Shown: positions 9,037 to 17,501, numbered from the stretch's first letter. The stretch: 64,000 bases of DNA from Oscillospiraceae bacterium MB08-C2-2 (GCA_035621215.1 CP141729.1:1510944-1574943), one strand, 5' to 3'. Numbers and translations are program-made. Notes: generated by a model from the sequence alone, not told the origin.

Positions 9037-9945
9037 TTAAACTTTAGCCCAAGCCTGATTCAAAGTGCGCTTGGCATTGGCAATAACCATTTCGGGATCT
9101 TCATCACCCCAAGGCTTAACTTCAAAGCTGACAATGCGGGGCTTATCGGCCTGCAGATAACCAATCTCCATGAGAACCCGCAGATATTCGGCCAGTTCAT
9201 CCACACCGTTGCAGCTGTTGGGGAAACCAAAGCGAGGATGCTGATCACCATAAGCGGCAGCGCCGGGGGTCATAACCGCATTGCCCATATGAGCGTGGCA
9301 GATATAGGGAGCCACCGGCAGCAGATTATCCCGAATTGTTTCGTGAATTTGGGGAATGTGGCTGAGATCAACCATCAGACCAAAGTTGCCGCAGGTTTCC
9401 CGAACCTCCTCAGCCAAACGTTTGGCCAAAGTGGAGGGCCCAATCAGAGAGCATTTTTCCACATCGTAGTCGAACACTTCCAGATTCACCGGCATATCGC
9501 CCTTGCTCTTGGCATACTGGCAAAGCTCAATGCAGGATTCCACCAGCTTTTTGTAGGATTGCTCCCGGGTGGCATCCTCGTATTTGCCCGAAAGGAACGC
9601 GAAACTCTGTGCACCGATTGCATAAGCCTCATCGATTTTATCCTTCAGATTGGCCAGTGCAGTCTGCCTCTCGGCTTCATCCAGAGAATTCACATTCTGC
9701 TTGGTGCGAAGCAGGCAGGGCTGTGCGCCAAAGGTCATAAAAGCACCGGATTCATTCACCAGTTTGGCAACCTGTGCGCGAACCTCTTTATCTTCAATGT
9801 GGGTCAGCTCCAGAGCATCGAAATAATCATCCTCCAGAATCCGGCGAACGGTTTCCAGAACAGGACCTTCTCCTCCCATTGTTGCAGGATAAGCCATAAA
9901 ATGAATCAGGCCTACCTTCATATACTTGTGCATGGATTCTTTCAT
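9037..9945 (-). CDS. Sugar phosphate isomerase/epimerase, TIM-barrel AP-endonuclease-2 family
   Basis: 302 aa. Xylose-isomerase-like TIM barrel protein: residues LTHIEDKE, LSGKYED, NLEVFDYD, MVDLSHIPQI, CHAHMGNA and SFEVKPWG occupy the usual metal-ligand positions (Glu, Asp, His, Glu) of this fold. The family contains epimerases and isomerases of keto-sugars and hydroxypyruvate isomerase. The start is taken as the ATG at 9943-9945, because GAAGGGG lies 8 bp before it; an earlier in-frame ATG at 9961 has no ribosome site and its own codons form the Shine-Dalgarno sequence. First gene of the two-gene operon with the dehydrogenase. Confidence 0.82.
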   Translation of the reverse strand: MKESMHKYMKVGLIHFMAYPATMGGEGPVLETVRRILEDDYFDALELTHIEDKEVRAQVAKLVNESGAFMTFGAQPCLLRTKQNVNSLDEAERQTALANLKDKIDEAYAIGAQSFAFLSGKYEDATREQSYKKLVESCIELCQYAKSKGDMPVNLEVFDYDVEKCSLIGPSTLAKRLAEEVRETCGNFGLMVDLSHIPQIHETIRDNLLPVAPYICHAHMGNAVMTPGAAAYGDQHPRFGFPNSCNGVDELAEYLRVLMEIGYLQADKPRIVSFEVKPWGDEDPEMVIANAKRTLNQAWAKV

Positions 9946-10125
9946 GTCGTTTTCCCCTTCCATTTTTAATTATTTTATATCCACATGGGGATTTTGTACA
10001 AAACTCTAGCAGCTATTCTGCTGATCCCCAAAGCCAGCTGGGAATACCTGATTGCCGCTGGTTTTTTTTGCTTATTTCAACCTGCGTTTGCAGCTGCTAC
10101 ATCTTTGGTAGAGCTTGCCCAATAT

Positions 10126-10154
10126 ATTATACACTAGCTTTGGCAATAGCACAA
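10126..10154 (-). promoter_or_regulatory. Promoter of the isomerase-dehydrogenase operon
   Basis: On the minus strand TTGTGC (10149-10154), 17-bp spacer, TATAAT (10126-10131). The leader to 9945 is about 175 nt and contains short GC-rich complementary stretches near 10010-10065 but no riboswitch I recognise. Confidence 0.5.
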
Positions 10155-10174
10155 GATCTCATGGCATAAAATAA

Positions 10175-10202
10175 GCGCCCCCACCCGAATGGGTGGGGGC
10201 GC
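10175..10202 (-). terminator. Terminator of the zinc-ribbon gene
   Basis: Perfect 12-bp stem GCGCCCCCACCC / GGGTGGGGGCGC just past the stop at 10217, followed on the minus strand by TTATTTTATG. Confidence 0.75.
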
Positions 10203-10216
10203 AGGTGATTTTGAGA

Positions 10217-10495
10217 TTATTGCTCTTCCTTCATCTTGGCATAGCAATCGCTGCAATAAACAGGTCTGTCTTCTCTGGGGCGGAAGGGAACCTTCGCTTC
10301 AGAGCCGCAGCCAGCGCAAGTAGCAGTGAACATCTCTCTCTCGGGTCTGGAAGCATTCTTACGGGCATCGCGGCAGCCTTTGCATCTCTGGGGCTCATTA
10401 ACAAAGCCTCTCTCTGCATAAAACTCCTGCTCGCCTGCTGTGAATACAAACTCAGATCCACATTCTTTGCAATTCAAATTCTTGTCTGCATACAT
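10217..10495 (-). CDS. Small zinc-ribbon protein
   Basis: 92 aa. Two CxxC zinc-binding modules are visible: CKEC (residues 9-12) paired with CKGC (38-41), and CAGC (60-63) paired with CSDC (81-84). The pattern matches the probable zinc-ribbon proteins common in Clostridia (first half with GSEFVFTAGEQEFYAERGF, which is typical of that family). Likely a nucleic-acid or protein-binding accessory protein; function unknown. I place the start at the ATG 10493-10495, 9 bp after GAGG; the open frame extends upstream without another credible ribosome site. Monocistronic, with a strong terminator. Confidence 0.8.
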   Translation of the reverse strand: MYADKNLNCKECGSEFVFTAGEQEFYAERGFVNEPQRCKGCRDARKNASRPEREMFTATCAGCGSEAKVPFRPREDRPVYCSDCYAKMKEEQ

Positions 10496-10645
10496 TCTTT
10501 TTTTACCTCGCTTAAGCTTAAAAGATTTACCCGTGGATTGAAAAACGTCGAGATTGAGATACAATGCTCTGCTTTTTTTGGGCCAAGGGCATATTTACAG
10601 TCCCCAAGAGGGGGACCGGTTGACTATGTGCTGTGCAAAAAGTAA

Positions 10646-11251
10646 TTACCTGGTATAAGTTTTCAGTTTTCTCCTAACTCTTTGCAGTGCGTTATCTACA
10701 GCTTTGGTAGTTGTTTGCAGAACAAGAGCAATTTGCTGATAGCTGCCACCATCGAGATAGAGGCGCAATACCTGCCATTCAAAATCAGATAAAAGTGATC
10801 GCATAAGCTGCTGCTGCAGCTGTGCAGTTTCCATGTCAATAAACTGCTCTTCAGGCAATTCTGGGATACGGCGGGAGGCTGTTTCCCTAGAAAGCCACTG
10901 TTCGTCAGAGATATCAATGTAAACGTTGGTATTTTGATGAGCACTTTTCATATGTTTTTTAACAGCAGTTATCATGGAATTGCCGATGCACCTGAAGGCA
11001 TAAGTAGAAAACTGAACCTGAAAACGATCATCGTAGCTCTTGGCCGCCTTAAACAGTGCCAGCATACCCTCTTGAAGAAAATCCTCAGGGTCGATTCCCG
11101 ATACATTGGAATAGCGGGCAGCATGTCTTTTAACAAGGGGCATGTACCGAATCAGCAAACAATCGAAAGCCTGCGTATCCCCCTGCCCAGCAAGGAGAGC
11201 CAGCTTCGCATCTGCAATGGTAGTACAATCAGCTTGGCCATCTGCTTTCAT
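10646..11251 (-). CDS. RNA polymerase sigma factor, SigH-like (sigma-70 family)
   Basis: 201 aa. Region 2 is seen in CLLIRYMPLVKRHAARY and DPEDFLQEGMLALFKA, with FSTYAFRCIGNSMITAVKK; region 4 in LSDFEWQVLRLYLDGGSYQQ and TKAVDNALQRVRRKLKTY. The last block is nearly the region 4.2 of Bacillus SigH (KSIDNALQRVKRKL), the sigma factor of the transition state and early sporulation. It is shorter than Bacillus SigH (about 218 aa) and may be a paralogue. It has its own strong promoter at 11292-11320. No anti-sigma gene is adjacent. Confidence 0.83.
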   Translation of the reverse strand: MKADGQADCTTIADAKLALLAGQGDTQAFDCLLIRYMPLVKRHAARYSNVSGIDPEDFLQEGMLALFKAAKSYDDRFQVQFSTYAFRCIGNSMITAVKKHMKSAHQNTNVYIDISDEQWLSRETASRRIPELPEEQFIDMETAQLQQQLMRSLLSDFEWQVLRLYLDGGSYQQIALVLQTTTKAVDNALQRVRRKLKTYTR

Positions 11252-11291
11252 GAAACAATCACCAAAAACATTGTTGTATTTTACCTTTCTT

Positions 11292-11320
11292 ATCTTAACT
11301 TAATACTAAGTAAAAGTCAA
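11292..11320 (-). promoter_or_regulatory. SigA promoter of the SigH-like gene
   Basis: On the minus strand TTGACT (11315-11320), 17-bp spacer, TAAGAT (11292-11297), about 40 bp before the ATG at 11251. The rest of 11321-11583 is AT-rich with no gene seen. Confidence 0.7.
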
Positions 11321-11583
11321 TACTTTTGTTAAATTTATTATTGCCTAATTTCCTATTACTATCGCCTTTATTCAACTAAATTAATTTTATATGAGAGACA
11401 TTCTCAATTTAGTTGTACAATTTGCACAATCAAAGCTTTTTTTGCTTGACATTCTGCCCTTGGTGCCAAATTAAAACCACGATTTTATGCCATTTTCCAT
11501 AGCTTTTTTGCATTCTATTCACTATGAAAATTACATGAATGTCTACCAGAAAAGGGTAAGTACTTCTAAATTCCATGGTGGGA

Positions 11584-12261
11584 CTACAATTCTTCCACGT
11601 ATAAAATTCCTTGCATCCCCCTTAAAATATTACGAATTTCCGCATGGCTCTGTTTTTTAGGAAGGCGCAGAGACAAAATAGCAGAAAGAGCCGCATCGGC
11701 AGAGGTTCGGCCAACACCAATAATCTCCATATCACTTAGGCGGATGTTGTCTTTTTTGAGGCATTCAATCATCGCACTGATCACCCCATGGCTTTCAAAC
11801 TCCACATATACCGTCACCACCTGAGACCGGGAGGAAAGATACTGATCCAGATTGTGCAGCACAGCGGACACAAACCAGATAAAAAAGCAAGCCAGCAGCG
11901 CTCCTTTATAATAACCAATGCCGATGGCAAGGCCCATACAGGCCGAGGCCCACAGCCCCGCCGCCGTGGTAAGGCCCCTCACCTGATGCTTGCCTGTTAC
12001 AATAATAGTGCCCGCACCTAAAAAGCCGATGCCACTGATAACCTGCGCGCCCAGGCGGGCCGGGTCGGTAGCAGAATCGTATGTACGAATAATGAAATCG
12101 CTGGTCATCATGGTTAAGGCCGATCCAAGGCAGACCAGTATATGTGTTCGGAAGCCTGCGGGGCGGCCCTTGTTCCCACGCTCACTGCCGATAATACCGC
12201 CGCAGAGCACCGCCAGCAGCAGCTTGGCGCAAATCGACAAAGCCTCCATATCCACAAACAT
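11584..12261 (-). CDS. MgtC/SapB family membrane protein
   Basis: 225 aa. The N-terminal half has four or five membrane segments with the family signature LLAVLCGGIIGSERGNKGRPAGFRTH interrupted here only for length, and ISGIGFLGAGTI; the C-terminal 75 residues form an ACT-like soluble domain (VTVYVEFESHG). MgtC-type proteins are linked to survival at low magnesium and to control of ATP synthase or membrane potential; the function of the Gram-positive homologues is less clear. The ATG at 12259-12261 is chosen because AGGGGA ends 8 bp upstream; an ATG three codons earlier directly abuts the G-rich tract. Confidence 0.88.
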   Translation of the reverse strand: MFVDMEALSICAKLLLAVLCGGIIGSERGNKGRPAGFRTHILVCLGSALTMMTSDFIIRTYDSATDPARLGAQVISGIGFLGAGTIIVTGKHQVRGLTTAAGLWASACMGLAIGIGYYKGALLACFFIWFVSAVLHNLDQYLSSRSQVVTVYVEFESHGVISAMIECLKKDNIRLSDMEIIGVGRTSADAALSAILSLRLPKKQSHAEIRNILRGMQGILYVEEL

Positions 12262-12343
12262 ACCATTCATCCCCTAAAACTATTGAGCGAACATCAATTG
12301 ATTATAAACTGGCATGTCTTAACTAATTCTTTATCTATATTGT

Positions 12344-12372
12344 ATTTTAACAACAATTTTAGGCTGTGTCAA
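12344..12372 (-). promoter_or_regulatory. SigA promoter of the mgtC-like gene
   Basis: On the minus strand TTGACA (12367-12372), 17-bp spacer, TAAAAT (12344-12349). The leader is only about 75 nt, too short for a magnesium riboswitch. Confidence 0.7.
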
Positions 12373-12458
12373 TTTAATAATTTGTATAATTGGTTGATAT
12401 TTTGTTGGATATCCTGCATTTAAGGCTCTATTTTATATTTTAAATGTTCCACTATAGA

Positions 12459-12504
12459 AATCCGGCCGAAATCTGGAGAAGTCTGCCCAGATTCCGGCCG
12501 GATT
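12459..12504 (-). terminator. Probable terminator of the RpiB-like gene
   Basis: Long nested stem: AATCCGGCCG/CGGCCGGATT with an inner AATCTGG/CCAGATT, 30 bp after the stop at 12535. The T-run on the minus strand is weak (TTTCTATAG), so termination may be partial. Confidence 0.55.
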
Positions 12505-12534
12505 GTTGATCCCAAAGGGATGGTATTCAATAAA

Positions 12535-13170
12535 TTAGGCAAGTACTTCCTTCACAGTCTCAGCGATGGAATCATCCTTGCAGTTGGCATAAAACAGCTT
12601 GAGGGTATTCGGGCCGCCAAAAGAAGCTTTAACCAGCTCACGGTTGGCATTTTTGAGAATATATTTGATATCCTGATGAGCCACAGCCTTCAGCTCATTG
12701 AGGATGCGGGCATTGGTTTTCTCGGAAGCAGCTGCTTCGGGGGGATAACCGCCGCCGCCTTCTTTCTCAAACAGCTTCTCAAAGGTATAGCGAAGGTTGA
12801 TTTCGCCGCCCCAGCCATAGCCTTTGGCAAAGGGAAGAGAAATGCAGTTGCCGTTGTTGACCTGGGTGAACAGAAATGCATCGGTGGGCTCAGTAACCAA
12901 ACCGCAGACAACACCGGGCATTGCATTGGAGGCCACACAAGCGCCCTCACCAGTGCCGCAGCCAGTAACCACAAAATCAGCTGCACCGGATTCCAGCAAA
13001 GTAGAAATTAGGATTGCAGCCTGATTGTAAGTCATACGGTGATCTTCCAGATTATACTGGCCATAGTTATCAACAGTATGTCCCTTAGACTCAGCAACCT
13101 CTTTCAGGGTGTTATAAACAATTTCATTTTTGCTGGATTGGCTCCATTCCATGACAAGAGCAATTTTCAT
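12535..13170 (-). CDS. RpiB/LacA/LacB family sugar-phosphate isomerase
   Basis: 211 aa. Members convert ribose-5-phosphate to ribulose-5-phosphate (RpiB) or galactose-6-phosphate to tagatose-6-phosphate (LacAB). Seen: the active-site loop GCGTGEG at residues 70-76 with catalytic Cys71, and the following ASNAMPGVVCGLVTEP that matches the anion hole and AxxxxGIRA region. Usual RpiB is about 150 aa; here a C-terminal extension of about 65 residues (from KEGGGGYPPEAAASEK) distinguishes a subgroup of unknown substrate. Strong ribosome site AAGGAG and a strong promoter at 13219-13247. It has its own transcript but lies next to the sugar kinase locus and probably belongs to the same pathway. Confidence 0.83.
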   Translation of the reverse strand: MKIALVMEWSQSSKNEIVYNTLKEVAESKGHTVDNYGQYNLEDHRMTYNQAAILISTLLESGAADFVVTGCGTGEGACVASNAMPGVVCGLVTEPTDAFLFTQVNNGNCISLPFAKGYGWGGEINLRYTFEKLFEKEGGGGYPPEAAASEKTNARILNELKAVAHQDIKYILKNANRELVKASFGGPNTLKLFYANCKDDSIAETVKEVLA

Positions 13171-13218
13171 GACAGTGTCTCCTTTTTTGAATCAATGTGT
13201 AAAGGATTTTTCCTGTTC

Positions 13219-13247
13219 ATTATAGCACCCGCCACCTGCTCCGTCAA
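13219..13247 (-). promoter_or_regulatory. SigA promoter of the RpiB-like gene
   Basis: On the minus strand TTGACG (13242-13247), 17-bp spacer, TATAAT (13219-13224), about 48 bp before the ATG. The rest of the gap up to 13431 is AT-rich and shows no gene. Confidence 0.75.
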
Positions 13248-13431
13248 TGAATATCCAAACGGTATCTTCTGCTTACTTTTCTTTTATTTGGCAATTATTT
13301 GCCATTTTTCGATATAAAAGGAAGAAATGGCCACTGCCTTTTCCAGCCCCCTCAGAACCATCTGCTCATCGTAGTAGCCAAACTTCAACACAGCAGAATG
13401 TTGTGTTCCCCCGCTTTTCTAAAGAACGCTA

Positions 13432-13461
13432 AACCCGAAAACCTGTGCAGGCTTTCGGGTT
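13432..13461 (-). terminator. Hairpin terminator after the SIS-HAD / kinase operon
   Basis: Stem AACCCGAAAACCTG / CAGGCTTTCGGGTT (one mismatch) about 60 bp past the stop at 13524. Only a short T-run (TTTAG) follows on the minus strand. Confidence 0.5.
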
Positions 13462-13523
13462 CAAACATCAAGTCATAGGTCCATGCTTTTTTGCATAGGC
13501 GGGTTAACCGTTTGGATTTGCAC

Positions 13524-14573
13524 TCATCTTAATGCAGAAGCCTGCGCCTGCAAAGAGGAAAGACGCTCCCGCACCTGTTCCATAGTGGCAGTTCCAGTAA
13601 CCCCGATCTGCTGAATGGTCAGCGAAGCGACACAATTCCCCACCAAGGCCGCCTCAGCAGGGGAAAGCCCCAGCGAAAGCCCCAGCACAATCCCCGCATT
13701 GGTGGCGTCCCCCGCCCCCACAATATCCACCGGGCCAATTACCGGAAAGGCGGGAATTTCCTGCACCCTTCCCTCTTCAAAAACCAGCGAGCCTCTTTCG
13801 CCCATGGTTACAAAAACCGGGCGCTCATTGCGCAGAGCAACCTGACGACCGCATTCCAGAACCATTTCCTGTGAAATCTCACCGTTATGCTCTGGGCGAA
13901 TGCACCGAACAACCTCCAAATGATTGCACTTCACCAGCATACTGCGGTATTCATCCACAAAGCCCCTGGAATCGGCATAAAAGAATTTTTCCGGCATCTG
14001 CCTTGCCATTTCGGATACCTTTTTGCGTATGTGTGTGGTAACCGCCGAATAATCCCGCTCCAAGAACTGATCGGTCACAATCACCGCATGGGAATCCTCC
14101 GCAGAAGCCAGCAGAGCCTCCAGCAGCTGCTCCTGCAAATCAGGCGGGGTGGGGTTAAAATTGCGGCTGTCAAAACGGTTCATTTCCGTGTAATGGCCGC
14201 TTTTTCCTTTGCGCATGGGCTTTACATAGGTGCTGGTGCATATCTGCCTGCTCAAAACCATTCCCCGGGTTTCGGCACCAATCTTTTCAAGGCAGGCCAT
14301 CAGGTCATAGCCTTCTCCGTCCATCCCCACCAAGCCCACACAGCCAACTCGGGCACCCAACGCCCTCAAATTGTTCGCAATGGTTCCACCCACACCGGCA
14401 TATAAGGCTTTTCGATGCACCTGATAAGCTGTCAGGCCGGTTTCCACCGAAGGCTCATCCCGGGCGGGATCGATATACAGGTATTTATCCAAGCAATAAT
14501 CGCCCATCACAGTGATTTTGCACCGGGAAGCTTCGCTTACAGTTTGGATAATCCTCTCAATGTCAAAGGACAT
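13524..14573 (-). CDS. PfkB family sugar kinase, RfaE/HldE-like
   Basis: 349 aa ribokinase-fold kinase. Seen: an N-terminal VMGDYCLDKYLYID motif (residues 22-35) shared with heptose-7-phosphate kinases, the glycine-rich YAGVGGTIANNLRALGA (58-74), and the PfkB signature 2 DIVGAGDATNAG (283-294) with catalytic Asp289. It should phosphorylate a sugar or sugar phosphate in the cytoplasm. It lacks the nucleotidyltransferase domain of bifunctional HldE, and no ADP-heptose gene is nearby, so a catabolic or alternative role is possible. Last gene of the operon SIS-HAD, DHS-like, kinase; 40 bp follow the DHS-like stop. Ribosome site AGAGGAG. Confidence 0.8.
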   Translation of the reverse strand: MSFDIERIIQTVSEASRCKITVMGDYCLDKYLYIDPARDEPSVETGLTAYQVHRKALYAGVGGTIANNLRALGARVGCVGLVGMDGEGYDLMACLEKIGAETRGMVLSRQICTSTYVKPMRKGKSGHYTEMNRFDSRNFNPTPPDLQEQLLEALLASAEDSHAVIVTDQFLERDYSAVTTHIRKKVSEMARQMPEKFFYADSRGFVDEYRSMLVKCNHLEVVRCIRPEHNGEISQEMVLECGRQVALRNERPVFVTMGERGSLVFEEGRVQEIPAFPVIGPVDIVGAGDATNAGIVLGLSLGLSPAEAALVGNCVASLTIQQIGVTGTATMEQVRERLSSLQAQASALR

Positions 14574-14613
14574 ACTTCTCCTCTCCGATCAATGTGTATA
14601 TTTTTCGGCCGGG

Positions 14614-15597
14614 TTATTCCTTCCAGCCGGTATCCAGTGCCAAAATTTTGCGGGTCAGGTGCGGAACCGTCAACTGATGCTCCCCCTGAATGTAGTGGCT
14701 TTTGCCACCATCCGCCACAGTGCGGGCCAGAATGGTCTTCCACGGGCGGAAGTAATACCGCGGGTCAGTCTTGGGAGGTGCCGCAGAAAAATCATTGCCC
14801 TTGATCGCCAGAAGATCAAAAACCGCTGTGGTGAAATGGGCGATTTTTTCTCCTCTCTGGTGGGCTACGTTTCGTGCCATAGCCAAAGCTTTGAGATACA
14901 CCTCCGGCCCGGCTACTGCCGAACCGAAATTGAGGAACACTCCACCCTCAAGCCGGGTTACGCTCTGGGCATAGATGAGAAAATCCCGGTAAGAGGTCTC
15001 CCCCATCGCCGCCCCGCTGCAATTGGGATGCTCGTGGATGATATCGTTGCCGATGCCGATGTGCACCGTGCAGGGAACCCCCAGCTTATAGCCCATGGCC
15101 AGCACGCTTTTTTCCCGATAAGGGAAGTTCTGCTCCCATATGTAGCGCCCTACGGCCTCTCCCCAACCCAAACCATCCGCCGCACCCTGCACAATCACAT
15201 CGTTTAGGAGACCGGTTTCCTGCCAGAGGCCAAACTGGCCTTCGCTGATATATTTAGCCACGCTTTCGCAGGTATCGCCAATCATAGCCAGCTCAAAATC
15301 ATGGATGGAACCGGCGCCGTTGGTAGCAAAATGGGTCACCAGCCCCCTGCGCATCAGCTCAATCATATGGAGGGCGTTGCCGGTGCGGATGACATGGGCA
15401 CCATACATCATCAGCACAGTGGAGCTTTGGTCTCGGCGGGCGGCAATCACATCCTGTGCAATACTATCCAAATCAGGGTTTTCAAAAGGCGGAATCGGAT
15501 CGTCAAGACCGGTGACCACCTGAATGTTTACATCATGAATGCGCTGTTCTAAGGGCAGAATGTTCAGCTGAGAGCGGTCAAAAAGCGGGAAGGGCAT
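14614..15597 (-). CDS. Deoxyhypusine-synthase-like protein of unknown substrate
   Basis: 327 aa. The segment YGAHVIRTGNALHMIELMRRG followed by THFATNGAGSIHDFE (to residue 102) and IGDTCESVAKYISEGQFG is the pattern of bacterial proteins annotated as deoxyhypusine synthase-like, an NAD-binding Rossmann family. True deoxyhypusine synthase modifies eIF5A in archaea and eukaryotes, so that function is not expected here. Seen also: GLGWGEAVGR, HIGIGNDIIHEHPN and FLNFGSAVAGPEVYLKAL. The ATG at 15597 is 1 bp after the stop of the SIS-HAD gene and follows AGAGGGGG, so translation is probably coupled; the open frame reaches upstream into that gene, but those codons are in the wrong frame to be real. 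Likely an NAD-dependent sugar-pathway enzyme by context; this is inference. Confidence 0.75.
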   Translation of the reverse strand: MPFPLFDRSQLNILPLEQRIHDVNIQVVTGLDDPIPPFENPDLDSIAQDVIAARRDQSSTVLMMYGAHVIRTGNALHMIELMRRGLVTHFATNGAGSIHDFELAMIGDTCESVAKYISEGQFGLWQETGLLNDVIVQGAADGLGWGEAVGRYIWEQNFPYREKSVLAMGYKLGVPCTVHIGIGNDIIHEHPNCSGAAMGETSYRDFLIYAQSVTRLEGGVFLNFGSAVAGPEVYLKALAMARNVAHQRGEKIAHFTTAVFDLLAIKGNDFSAAPPKTDPRYYFRPWKTILARTVADGGKSHYIQGEHQLTVPHLTRKILALDTGWKE

Positions 15598-15598
15598 T

Positions 15599-16999
15599 TC
15601 AGCGTACCCCCTCTGTGATAAACCGGAGGATGCTTTCGGGGCAGGCAAAATCCGGGATGATAGCATCCGCTCCCGCTTCCAGCAGGCGGCGGCGCTTCCA
15701 TGCGTTGATGCCCTTGCGCCGAACCTCATCGGTGGCCACGCCAAAGGTATAACCGCCCAAGCCCGCCACCAGCTCAATTTCCACATATCCATCCCCAAAG
15801 GAAACCAGCTCAGTGGGATCAATTTTGTTTTCTTCTATAATGCGCTTGATTGCCTGCGTTTTGGTGCAGTTGCTGGCCTGCGTATCCAAAGCGCCCCAGA
15901 TGCCCCCATCAAACAGCTCACGGATTTTAAGCAGCTGGGCTTCCTCCAGCACATTTTCATGATCAGTGCCACTGGCCAAATAGCATTTGATACCCTGCGC
16001 CTGCAAGGCTTTCAGCAAATCCGAAATACCCGGCACAAGATACTGCTCCGGGTCTGCGCCTGCTTTTAAATCCGCATGTCGGTGGGCGATATGAAGCCCC
16101 AGCCTGCGCAGATATTCCGCTTTGTATTCCATGGGATCACGGTGGGAACCGCCCCGCTTGATGACCTCTTCATCCAACCGGATACACTGGAAAACGGTTT
16201 GCTTGCCTGTCAGGCGATCCACAAAATCCCGCACGCACTGCTGCAATTCCTTCGATTCCTCCGCTCCGGGCGTTTCGGATAGAACCTCGATAAAGTAAGG
16301 AATCATAATATCCTGCCAGCCTTCCCGAATCAGGCTGACTGTGCCGTCAAAATCAAACAGCGCCGCTTTGATTTTCCCCGGATGCCGGGGATAACGGACA
16401 ATTTCCATGCCCCATAAGTCCTCCAAGGTCTGGCGGGTCATGGTGGCCATAGCATGTTCATAGATCATATGCATATCCTCAAGCTGCTCCATACAGTCGG
16501 TAGGCGCCAGCAGGATATACTGGCAAAGCTGCCGGATGCGGCCGCCATCCCGGCCGGAGAAGCCGATGGTAATCATCCCCATCTCATTGGCGGCCTCAAC
16601 CGCTTTTACGATATTGGGTGAATTGCCGCTGCCGCTGAACACCACCAGAACATCCCCCCTTGTTCCCTTGGTGCGAACCTGTATGGAATAAGAATCCTCA
16701 TAGGCAAAATCGTTGGCCAAGCATGTGATAATAGCGGAGGAATCGGCCAGACTTTCAATGTTAAAGCCTTCCCGGTTGTGGGCACGACACCCCTTGAGGA
16801 AATCGTTGGCCATATGGGAAGCGGTGGAACCACTGCCCCCGTTGCCGGCTGTAAAGATCTTCTTCCCCTTGAATTTGGCCTGAATCATCACCTCTATGAT
16901 TTCAGCCAACAGAGCGAAATTGGTTTTCATTACCTGATCGGCCACCACCTGGGTATAAGCCTGCAAATCCTGCTCAAGGGTTGCTGTGTCAATTTTCAT
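15599..16999 (-). CDS. Fused SIS-domain (GmhA-like) isomerase and HAD-family phosphatase
   Basis: 466 aa, two domains. Residues 1-200 form a SIS sugar-phosphate domain of GmhA (sedoheptulose-7-phosphate isomerase) type: AGNGGSGSTASHMANDF (51-67), FSGSGNSPNIVKA (121-133) and DCMEQLEDMHMIYEHA (168-183). Residues 210-466 form a HAD hydrolase: DFDGT (216-220, nucleophile Asp216), SGTD for motif II, a Lys in CTKTQAIKRI, and FGDGYVEIEL for motif IV. GmhB, the heptose bisphosphate phosphatase, is also a HAD protein, so isomerase, phosphatase and an RfaE-like kinase occur together, suggesting heptose-type chemistry. AGGAGG lies before the ATG. First gene of its operon, divergent from the sugar importer. 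Confidence 0.85.
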   Translation of the reverse strand: MKIDTATLEQDLQAYTQVVADQVMKTNFALLAEIIEVMIQAKFKGKKIFTAGNGGSGSTASHMANDFLKGCRAHNREGFNIESLADSSAIITCLANDFAYEDSYSIQVRTKGTRGDVLVVFSGSGNSPNIVKAVEAANEMGMITIGFSGRDGGRIRQLCQYILLAPTDCMEQLEDMHMIYEHAMATMTRQTLEDLWGMEIVRYPRHPGKIKAALFDFDGTVSLIREGWQDIMIPYFIEVLSETPGAEESKELQQCVRDFVDRLTGKQTVFQCIRLDEEVIKRGGSHRDPMEYKAEYLRRLGLHIAHRHADLKAGADPEQYLVPGISDLLKALQAQGIKCYLASGTDHENVLEEAQLLKIRELFDGGIWGALDTQASNCTKTQAIKRIIEENKIDPTELVSFGDGYVEIELVAGLGGYTFGVATDEVRRKGINAWKRRRLLEAGADAIIPDFACPESILRFITEGVR

Positions 17000-17096
17000 A
17001 GCTGTTTCCTCCTTCTATGTAATGGGTGGATGCCGCCTGAACATATCGCTGATCGAGGGATGCTCAGGCGAAATGCAAGGTTTCTATATTGCGGTG

Positions 17097-17125
17097 ATTA
17101 TATCATAACATGATGTAATTCAAAA
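17097..17125 (-). promoter_or_regulatory. Promoter of the SIS-HAD operon, overlapped by the 21-bp motif
   Basis: On the minus strand TATAAT (17097-17102) with TTTTGA at 17 bp (17120-17125) or TTGAAT at 15 bp as the -35 box. Motif copy 1 (17101-17121) fills the spacer and overlaps the -10, so a protein bound there would block this promoter. Confidence 0.55.
17101..17121 (+). promoter_or_regulatory. Putative operator, copy 1 of the 21-bp divergent-region motif
   Basis: The form is TATCATAAC n TGA nn TAATTC. It matches the copy at 17272-17292 in 18 of 21 bases and in the same orientation. The core here also has an ATCAT-AAC-ATGAT inverted repeat. Confidence 0.6.
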
Positions 17126-17271
17126 TGGAATGGGGTTTTTATATTTTTTATTCGGGAATTTAATTCGCAAATTTATATATAAAATAAACAAAATAATTAC
17201 ATATTAATTATATTACTATTAATATTGCAAAATTCTATTGCATATGCTTTTTGTTTGTGCTACTCTATTTG

Positions 17272-17292
17272 TATCATAACGTGACATAATTC
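17272..17292 (+). promoter_or_regulatory. Putative operator, copy 2 of the 21-bp motif, on the importer side
   Basis: Second copy, 171 bp from the first, with AT-rich DNA between them. A weak plus-strand promoter TTGTTT-17-TCATAA would overlap it. Two sites either side of divergent promoters fit repression by one regulator, plausibly the ROK protein encoded at 21561-22766. Confidence 0.6.
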
Positions 17293-17501
17293 TCATCCAG
17301 ATTCTTCAGGCAACCAGTATATAAAACGTGCTGCTGTGCCTTTTTCAATGAAGAAAATTGCCGCTATTCACGGTATGTCCGTATGCTGCCGGGTCTTGCC
17401 CGCAAGACCCCACATTAATCTGCGACTTTTCGAAGAGCCTGCCGGGTTCTTTGAAATTCGTATAAAAAAACAACATCGACTTACAAAAAGGAGGCAACCA
17501 T

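Noticed and set aside
11440-11480. Plus-strand TTGACA-17-AATTAA promoter-like sequence
   Set aside because: No plus-strand gene follows, and the AT-rich setting makes chance matches common.
14614-15822. 402-codon form of the DHS-like gene
   Set aside because: The first 75 codons lie in the wrong frame of the SIS-HAD gene. The ATG at 15597 with AGAGGGGG one base after the previous stop is far better.
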